Assembly: GCF_963678635.1 (NCBI RefSeq)
Contig: NC_087066.1
Coordinates: forward strand, 36,581,152 to 36,645,151
DNA: 64,000 nucleotides
Origin: Symsagittifera roscoffensis
Lineage: Eukaryota; Xenacoelomorpha; Acoela; Convolutidae
Direction of reading: 5' to 3'
Shown in pieces: positions 56,560 to 64,000 of the stretch; the first letter of the stretch is position 1; every line of letters begins with the position of its first letter. The position numbers and the translations under genes were made by a program. A model generated the notes under the pieces. The model saw nothing but the letters and a program-made list of their open reading frames with translations, made no database searches and had not been told where the DNA came from.

Positions 56560-57995
56560 AATCGGTTTGAATAACTTTAGGTTTTATAGAACGAAACAGT
56601 TCCTGCAAATTAGCTTGCTAAGAAAGTATTTCTTAGCAAGCTATTCAAGCCATAAAATTTTCATAAGCAAATATTTTATGCAGCAAATTGGATAGCGCAA
56701 CTCAAGGTTTTTATACGGAAACTATTCAAGCTATAAAATATTGAAATATTTCAAGTTGTTTCATAGAAAAAATTAATTCGCAAAAAGTAAAATGATCTAA
56801 GCAAACTATTAAAGCAAGAAAACTTTAAAAAAGAATTCACGTTGGTTCATAAAACAAATCAAATGGAAAAACATTAGGATTTTCATAGTAAACTATTCAA
56901 GCTATGAAATGAAATATTTCATGCTACTACACAGAGCGGACAGGTTCGCAAAATTTTCAAGTTTTTCTATGCTAGATATTTAAAACATCTCCAACTTTCA
57001 AACATTTCACAGTTAGTGCATAGACTGATTTGTTTCACGAAACGTATCAGTTTTCCAAGCAAACTATTGAGCTATGATACTTTGAATTATTTCCAGTTAT
57101 TTTATAGACTGATGAAACTATCAAAAATTTTAAAAATTTCTAAGCAAGCTGTTTAAACTACGAAACTATCAATAATTAAAGTTGGCTCAAAATGTGAACC
57201 GAATGGCGAACTATTTTTCTGTTGAAGCCTTTCAAGTGGTTTTAAGGTTTTTTCTTGGTTTTTTAATTATTATTTTTGCGCGAGCTAATGGAGCAAGGAT
57301 TTTCGAAAAAATCCAAGCTATTTCTTAGAACAAGTCGTTTTTGTCAAAAATTCAAGTTTTCTAAGTAAGCTAAGAACTCTGAATTCTTTTTAGTTTTCGT
57401 AGACCGAATCGGTTCGCTAAAAGTTTTAACTTTTTCAAAGCAAGATTTAGAACTATGAAACATTGAAGTTTTTCCAGTTATTTCATAGATTGCAACAGTT
57501 CGCGAAAAGCTTTACGTTTTCCGAAGCAGGCCATGAAACTTTGAAGTATAGCAAGTTATTTCGTGGACTGAATGGGTTCGCGAAAAGTTAAAAATTGTTC
57601 TAAGCAAGCTCTTAAAGCCATGAAATTTTAAATCAGTACAAGTTATTTCATTTTTTAAATCGGTTTGCAAAAAGTTTCAAGTTTTCTAAGCAAGCTAATT
57701 AAGCTATGAAACTTTGGAATATTTCAAGTTAATTCTCGGACCGATTCGGTGCGCAAAAAGTTTCGTAATTAAAAGTTTTTTTTTATACTGAACTGTGTTC
57801 ACTGAACTAAGAATTTCCGAAGAAAATTATTCTACCTTTTAAAGCAACGATACTTTGAGTTATTTCAAGTTTTTCCATAGACTGAATCGGCTAGCGAAAA
57901 AGTTTTTCTAAGCAAGCTTTTCAAGCTATGAAACTTTGAAATTTTTCCATTTATTTCAAAGACCAAACCAGTTCACAAAAAAACTCTAAGCATGG
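56560..57995 (+). repeat. Degenerate satellite, period about 85-90 bases
   Basis: At least twelve imperfect units with the order CTAAGCAAGCT, then AAGCTATGAAACTTTGAA, then TTTCAAGTTATTTCATAGAC, then GAATCGGTTCGCAAAAAG. Units vary in length and sequence, so the array is old. No coding content. Confidence 0.75.
56611..56643. other. Perfect 15/3/15 inverted repeat
   Basis: TAGCTTGCTAAGAAA, loop GTA, TTTCTTAGCAAGCTA. It sits at the left part of the degenerate satellite and contains its CTTAGCAAGCT phrase in both orientations, so it probably arose by local inversion of a satellite unit. Confidence 0.8.
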
Positions 57996-59478
57996 AGGTT
58001 GCTGTATTTAAGTGATTCGTTCCAGACTGAACTTTTGATAGTCCCAGTTCCAGCCAGAATTGAAATGAAATTTCGGACAGAAATTCTGCAAGTACTGTCT
58101 AGCCTTGAAAATGGATCGAGTTCATCTTCTTTTGATGGTGGCTCTGAATGATTCTTAAACGTTACGCTCGACGGCCGTTAGAACCTTTTCTCCTTATAAT
58201 TCTTCAGCATTGTGTTCAGTTAAACATTGCCTCCATAGCGTATTCCGACTTTCATTTAATATATAAGATAAGATAAGATGAAAATATAAATTGTTTTCAG
58301 GCTTCTTTGGAAATACTTTGAAGTTTCGTGTTTGCTTTTTTTGTCAGCCTTCTGTTTTTTTTGTGCACTGAAAAATTGCATGGCAAATCGTTGTTGAATG
58401 AGATTTTTTTTTTCAATTGTGCCCTTGAAAAAAGCAAAGAGAAATTCTCCGAAAAAGCTCAATCATTTTGCATTGCTCTTTTGTCAGTTGAAACGCAGTT
58501 TTGAAAAATCAATAGCAGTTTTAAGTTCAGATATTGTTTGTATAGGTAGTAGACTTTGGCGCCGAAGGAGCCTTTAGAAAACGTTTAGAGTCCGTCACCA
58601 AATATGGACATCTCAAAATAGTACAAAGCTGGGACCCTTTGGGCCGGGAGCGGGTCGAATCCCCCCCCCCTTAATCCGACCCTGGTTTTAACGCCATTTC
58701 ACTGTTTCAAGGTCAGAATTATTTCAAAAAGTTACAACGTTGTCCGATAAAATTGTTAAAAGCTATACAACTGAAGTATCCTTCGACAGATCTTTTAAGA
58801 TACTGATTGCTCCTCTGCGATTCACACAAAGAACAATTAATTAATTAAATAAAAACGTCCTGTTTTGAACATTTCTCTTGCCCGAACACTTGCTTGAACT
58901 TTTTTTAATTGAAGTTTTACATTCTTTTTCACCAATATAATTTCATTCTAGTATTATATATTTCAACCTCTTTTCCTATTTCAACACAAACAAAAAATCC
59001 AAGCAGCCAAAAAATACTGTCTTTTCCAATGAACTGAGAAAAATGACTAGCACAACTAATAATAGAGAATTGCGCACTGGTAACTGGTTTCAAGTGAACA
59101 AAAAACACTAAACACTTTAAAGTTAGAAATCTGCCAAAAAACAGTTCATCAAACTGTGTAATGATTTCAGCAACCCGTGATCTTTGTTGGTAATTAAGGA
59201 GAGCGTTCTCGATTTCAGATGATCTAGGGAGTCAATCGATTGAAATTTGAAGCTGCAAATTACGGTAAATTAATTTTTTTTCCAACAAGTTAAATTCTGG
59301 TTAATCAAGTAAGTACGAAAATAACAAATCGGCTCGCCGTTCAGTTTGCGGATACATCATACTCGTTCCCTAAGGGATAAGTGTAAAAGTTTTGTCTAAG
59401 TGACGGCATCTTTTTGGTGTAGAATGGTCACTTGCCAGCAGAGAAGTCTAATTTTTGAGATTAAGCAGTGTCAGTTAG
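57996..59478. other. Non-coding stretch downstream of the minus-strand gene
   Basis: No supported gene. A run of C near 58665-58674 and a short repeat at 58560-58670 shared with 51745-51870 are present, plus a small AAGATAAGATAAGAT repeat near 58263. The 3' untranslated region of the gene at 59479-60639 should start here on the minus strand. Confidence 0.4.
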
Positions 59479-60639
59479 TTAGAAGTAATAAGCCGAGTGA
59501 GGTCTAACAGCACTTTGGCTTCTCCTTGGCCTCTGAGATTTACTTGCTTCGCTCCTTCGAGTCACTTGTTCATTCCTCGTCATCCGGGCCATAACCGGCT
59601 GGTGATTATCAGAGTTCTGCTGATGATTTATGTTTGAAGTTGATCCCATGTAGTCAGTACGCGAGACCTTCATGTTCCCGACAGTTTCAAAAGCAGACAA
59701 TTTTGATTCAGTTGTCACTGGTCCGACGTATACTACTGGATCCCAACCTTCAGGGATCGCACTCGCTGGTCGTTCGCGCCTCGCATGGCCTGTGAAATGT
59801 GTTCCCCTATCTCTTCCTCGCGACTGCCGCACAAAGTAGTTCGTCATCATGCGGTCCGCTTTATTTCTTTGCTCATCGACTTCGAATCTGGAAGTTCCCT
59901 GAAACCCGCCAATTCTCTGGTAGACTGGGATATGAGCTCCTGCAATGTCCAACACATAATTACGGTTTTTCTGCCGCGCCCGTCTATTGTGCTCGATATT
60001 CTTCGTCACTTCAATTCCAGCGGCGGTGGCGGGGTCATGAAAGCTGCCATGTCCGTTTAACATAGCCCCGCTTGTGTCGTCCAGTCGGACATACAGGGGA
60101 TCAGAGGAGATGATAGAACGCTTCTCAAGTTCCAACAATTCATTGTAAAATGAGAACCGATCCTTTTTGAACTTTACTGGGTGGAATCCTGTGGGCGAAT
60201 GGTTCTCGTGCTCACTCGATGGACTAACCCAGTTGCCACTACCGCCCCCTGGTGATCTATCCTCGTGATTTACCATACCGCTATTTGCTCCTTGGTGAAC
60301 AAAAACTTCGGCTTTTACCAAATCGGCAGAGCTGGTTCGTTGGTGGCGCGGGATCAACAAGTTCATCGTTTTAGGTGGCAGCACCGATCGCTGTGGAGAG
60401 ATAGTTGTTGGACGTCGTGGAAGCGACCCCGTGTTGTTTGTTGCTAGTCCCCCGTGAGCTCCGGAAGGTAAAACTAAGATTTGCTCACGATGCATTTGAG
60501 CACTTGTTTTTGCCGGCGGCTGGTCCTGCGGAGGAACAATGGAGTCTCTGTTTTTGTTGTAGGGGCGGGGCAACGAGTAATAATTTGTCCTGTCGACCCA
60601 TTTTGCAGACGTGGGCTCATACCTATTTTGATTGGCCAT
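59479..60639 (-). CDS. Hypothetical host protein, about 386 residues, polar and probably disordered
   Basis: The only clear non-transposon gene. The frame runs from ATG at 60639 (MANQNRYEPTSAKWVDRTNY) to TAA at 59479. I chose this start because it is the first in-frame ATG and the upstream frame up to about 60798 has no ATG. The protein is rich in Arg, Ser, Asn, Gln, Pro and His, has no hydrophobic segment or signal peptide, and no domain I recognise. Short phrases such as RPASAIPEGWDPVVYVGP and the C-terminus SQSAVRPHSAYYF resemble linear motifs in cytoskeletal or ciliary proteins; that is only a hint. The frame stays open upstream to an acceptor-like TTTTATTCAG ending at 60786, so a 5' exon may add residues. 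Coding here is GC-richer than the flanks. Confidence 0.7.
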   Translation of the reverse strand: MANQNRYEPTSAKWVDRTNYYSLPRPYNKNRDSIVPPQDQPPAKTSAQMHREQILVLPSGAHGGLATNNTGSLPRRPTTISPQRSVLPPKTMNLLIPRHQRTSSADLVKAEVFVHQGANSGMVNHEDRSPGGGSGNWVSPSSEHENHSPTGFHPVKFKKDRFSFYNELLELEKRSIISSDPLYVRLDDTSGAMLNGHGSFHDPATAAGIEVTKNIEHNRRARQKNRNYVLDIAGAHIPVYQRIGGFQGTSRFEVDEQRNKADRMMTNYFVRQSRGRDRGTHFTGHARRERPASAIPEGWDPVVYVGPVTTESKLSAFETVGNMKVSRTDYMGSTSNINHQQNSDNHQPVMARMTRNEQVTRRSEASKSQRPRRSQSAVRPHSAYYF

Positions 60640-60785
60640 AGCTGGAAAATATCGGTAAATAGTTGAACGCAGATGACCATGAACAAAACTATTGTTTTCG
60701 GAAAGAGTGTTGGGCAACCAGCTTCTATTGATTTCTGGACCCAATTTGAGTTTCAGAGTTAGAGATTGTCCAATTTCTAGATCGA

Positions 60786-61247
60786 CTGAATAAAATTCAA
60801 GCTAGTTGCCATATTTTTACGACAATTGTGTAATTCAATAAAATCGCTTCGTATCTCGCAAGTGTGTAGCTATCGCTGATATAAACAATATATTCGTGTT
60901 TTCTGCGACAATCTTCGCAAGTGAAGCTACTCAAATTTATAGGTGGAAGCATGGAGGGTATATTCAGTTATGAGCAAAACAATTGGTAAAATTTCATCGA
61001 AGTACTTGTTATAACGCATATACCAACAGAGCCTAAGGAGCGGTAATTTGCAGTTCTTCAAAATTGACTGACGCTTTTCTTTGACTTTCTCCGTGCTTGG
61101 CCTCAAATTTTGTTCAAAACTCGGTTTGGCATTGGAAATCGAAATATCGAGCTGACTGTTCTTTGAAAGATATGCAATATAGTTTAAGCTTAGAGTAAAC
61201 TGAACGGGCTCCTATGCACTGCCACCACAGCCAGTTTGTTGACTTAC
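60786..61247 (-). other. Candidate intron upstream of the minus-strand gene
   Basis: Bounded by GTAAGT (61242-61247) and TTTTATTCAG (60786-60795). Inferred only from splice-site-like sequence. Confidence 0.25.
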
Positions 61248-61360
61248 ATGCACAAGGCGCTTCCGAAATTTTAGAAATTTCCTTTGCTGGAAAGGGAGTG
61301 TTTACAACAGTTTGAAGCAAAACGGCGGAAAGCGCCCCTAAAGCCAAAACTTTCTATTCC
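61248..61360 (-). other. Candidate upstream exon of the minus-strand gene
   Basis: On the minus strand a GTAAGT donor starts at 61247, after GCCTTGTGCAT. An acceptor-like TTTTATTCAG ends at 60786, giving a possible 462-base intron. Joining would keep the reading frame into the gene, but the upstream frame meets a stop shortly before and has no ATG, so this would be 5' untranslated sequence or part of a longer transcript. Weak. Confidence 0.25.
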
Positions 61361-63822
61361 TCTGGTTAGCATAGTTTGTGCACAGGAGTTTGTGCGTGCG
61401 GTCGCCGAGCAGACAAGCTTTATTTCATACTGTCAGTAAGCAGGCACTCAATTTCGGTTAGCTGGAAAAGAACGCACCGCAAAGCGTGGTTTAGAAACAT
61501 TCATTTACTGTTGGATTTTATTACATATCAACCCTCACATCAAAAACATCATAGATCTGCCCGTCTTCATTCAAAGTTGGTTTAGGTTATATGACTCAAT
61601 CTAACATTTTTCAAAATGAGTTAACTTAGAAAGTATATATGAAAATTTAAGTTTTAATATGTCCGGTGAGTTTTTGTTTAGCTTAAGTTGCCTGATAAAG
61701 AAATTGAAAAATGTATCTGCTTACTGAACTCTCTGTTAACTAGAGTGTCTACTTAATACTGTGAAGCCAGAAACTTATCATACCCAGTAGTTTGACAAGA
61801 ATATATCAACTATTCTAATGACTCGTGTGCTAACTTCCAGGCTCGTGCATAAACTTTTTTCATACTGGTACACAATTTGTTTCCCGCGAAAATCTGCACA
61901 TACAAAAATTTGGTGATGGAAATGGTCGTGGTTGCCAAACCCGGGCCGTAGTTGTACAAAAAGAAAATTCGCTCAAGAAAAATTTTGAGGCAAACAACAA
62001 GACTTCTGTACACCCTTTAGACATGGTTAAGAAGCGAACAACACTACTCGTATTAACGCAAATCATGTCAACATTTGGACCAAATTAACACCCACCCTTA
62101 AAGCTATTTTTATAAGGCGTAAATTTGCTTCTTGTTGAAAATTTCAGCCGATCAAAGTTGAGTGCTTTCGATGCAGAGCTAAGGAAATTCAAGCCAGATT
62201 GAATATTGGAGAGGAATCTTACCATTTTCCTTCAAAATTGATGGGAGAAGGTCTTTTTATTCATTTCCCTACACGCAATGACAAATCTTCAGCGATAATT
62301 TTTGTGCCCAGATCACAGTAATTGGACCAACTAACTTGTCTAATTCGCCAATTTTCATATGCTCAACTCGATTCGTCTCGTCATTTAAGTTCAAACCTAT
62401 TTTGAATTATCGCATGCAGATGCTAATTGTAGCTCCACACACCTGCAAAGCACAGAATTATAGCTTGCAAATCAGCCTACAGAACATGAGACGAAAGCCG
62501 CGTAGCCAAATATTTTTTTCAAATCACCAAAAACCTATCTGCCAAAACTCATTTGTTTGCCTCGAATTGTCTTGAATAAATATTCTAAATAATTTTTTTT
62601 TAGAAAAACAGGCGAAATTAATTGATTGAGAATTAAATCAGCATCGGAAAAAAAACATACGGATTGGTTGTAATGTCCACAAAATTTGAGCAGCGGACAC
62701 CCAATGGCACGAAAAAAAAATCATTTTTTTGAACTCCCACCTCAAAACAAGTGGATTTGAGAATACACTTCATTGAATGTGTTAGACAATTTATTCGCAT
62801 AGAAAAGCGTCAATTTGATTTAATTATTCTAGGAAAACTTTGTAACTTGTTTGGCTTTTCAATTTGCTGCCAAAGATAAAGTTGCTGTTGGTTTACCAGT
62901 CTGCTAGAGGTTTTTGGGATGCTCTTTTATTTATTATCTAGCATTTCAAATTTTGTGCAAACAAACACGTAGGCTACAAAAAAGCACGAATACGGTGCTT
63001 TGCTTCTCTCAAAACATTTTGTTCTCATTTTCAACTATATTTATTATGGTTCCGACAACTCTCGAAGAGTCAAAAGAACTATGAGTAAGGGTCCATTTTT
63101 AAGTTTTTTTATCAACAAAAATTAAGGCTTAGATGATTGAGCAAGAAACTCACACAACCTGTTATTTCAATTGAAACATTGCCTTACATTTCTCAAGCAA
63201 AATTTCGCAGAACTGTATGTTTTTCCAATTTTCTTCCTTGAAAAACATTTCTGATGGTTGTTGGAGAGCTGGCAGAGATTTTGCAAGGTTCCAGTTTTTA
63301 ATTTTAGCTATAATCAAACATTTTCCCACAATATCCTTAATTGTTCCGACCATTCTCGAAGAGTCTGCAGGAACTATGAATAACCGAACTTTTAGATTGC
63401 ATTTGAGTTCCAGCCAATTTTACTTACCTCAAAGAATGCTCGTAGCGAGTCAAATGTGGTATGATAGTAAAGCCGTTTTGCTTTTGGGTCGTATTCCGCA
63501 TTCTCAAAAAATTCGAAAATGTGCTCCCATTGTCGGAAAATTTCCGGTTTTCAGACCAACTTAGAAAAAATCTGAGAAAAGGCTGAATTCCTAATTCAAT
63601 TTTGCTTAAACTTTTATCACTTTTCATTCTGTCCTTTTTTCTGAAAAGGCTGAATGCCTCATTCAAAGTTGCTTAACCTTTTATCACTTTTCATTCTGTC
63701 CTCTTTTCTCTTCTTTTACGCATCCTTAATTTTAACAGAGGCAAAGCGAGGAAAGGACAAAAGTTAGCTGTAAAAGGAAATATGAATAAGGGCGAAAATA
63801 AGCAGGAAAAAAATCTTTAGCT
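61361..63822. other. Non-coding stretch with small duplications
   Basis: No supported gene. GTTCCGACNNCTCTCGAAGAG-like phrases at about 63050 and 63341 show a ~292-base duplication. A 69-base tandem duplication lies at 63572-63708. The 115-codon plus-strand frame at 63217-63564 overlaps the duplication and has no recognisable motif. Confidence 0.4.
63572..63708 (+). repeat. Two-copy tandem duplication, about 69-base period
   Basis: Both copies contain AAAAGGCTGAAT and TTTTATCACTTTTCATTCTG followed by TCCT in the same order. Confidence 0.75.
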
Positions 63823-63914
63823 GTGGCTGATTCGAACCTACGACCAGGACATTTGGCGGCGCACGTCCTCGCATGTACGCAGAGGCCCCTTGAAAGTTTA
63901 CTAACACTAGCCAC
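63823..63914 (-). tRNA. tRNA-like element (possible tRNA-derived SINE head or pseudogene)
   Basis: On the minus strand the 92-base segment begins GTGGCT and ends AGCCAC (a perfect 6-bp acceptor-like pairing), with a strong B box GGTTCGAATCA inside the 3' part and an A-box-like GGCTAGTGTTAGT at the 5' part. A long AGGAC/GTCCT arm could be a variable arm. A T-run follows 3'. D-arm and anticodon arm are not canonical, so I do not assign an isotype. Confidence 0.4.
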
Positions 63915-64000
63915 CAATGAAGCAGCTTATAAATTGCCAATGCAATGCAGCAAAAGTCGCACCAAATATAAATAGACCAAAATTTTACATAAAATGATTT

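Noticed and set aside
61810-62066. Overlapping minus-strand frames of 67-68 codons
   Set aside because: AT-biased composition with no motif and no splice-site support.

Overview
This is a eukaryotic, repeat-dominated window from an AT-rich animal genome. A water flea (Daphnia) or close crustacean relative is the best guess. The reason is that the broken protease-reverse transcriptase-RNase H region on the minus strand at about 17.5-23.0 kb, and the huge reading frame at the left edge, resemble a high-copy retroelement family I associate with Daphnia predicted proteomes. That is recollection, not a search. There are no bacterial features, and only one convincing non-transposon gene.

Layout. 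1-6.7 kb (+): an uninterrupted reading frame of more than 2,230 codons, open at the left edge, belonging to an element family that I call the giant-ORF family. 6.7-9.0 kb: non-coding space between two convergent copies of that family. 9.0-17.1 kb (-): a second, heavily decayed copy of the same large gene, extending further upstream to a possible start codon. 17.5-23.0 kb (-): a decayed gag-pol with zinc knuckle, retropepsin, reverse transcriptase and RNase H, in the same orientation and immediately 5' of the decayed giant ORF. The two may be one composite retroelement, with the giant ORF in the position other elements use for env. 23-31 kb: non-coding repeats, including a foldback element and a ~3-kb diverged direct duplication.

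31.2-50.7 kb: a tandem array of near-identical units (period 3,491-3,492 bp, one expanded unit of 5,301 bp). Every unit carries the same C-terminal fragment of the giant-ORF family. The expanded unit and the last partial unit also contain tandem ~1.25-kb monomers of a Penelope-like element (PLE) with hammerhead-ribozyme-like cores. 50.98-51.6 kb: a C/T-rich degenerate minisatellite set inside PLE sequence. 52.1-54.8 kb (+): a decayed PLE body with reverse transcriptase remnants and a GIY-YIG-like endonuclease remnant, flanked by hammerhead-related sequences. 56.5-58.0 kb: a degenerate ~85-90-bp satellite. 59.5-60.6 kb (-): a host-like gene for a polar, probably disordered protein of about 386 residues, possibly with upstream exons. 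61.3-64 kb: little coding signal, small duplications and one tRNA-like element.

How the pieces connect: protein-level homology ties copy 1 (+), copy 2 (-) and the array fragments into one family, and a non-coding 3' tail is also shared between copy 2 and the array. The array therefore grew from a 3'-truncated member of the giant element into which, or next to which, PLE sequence inserted before the last duplications.
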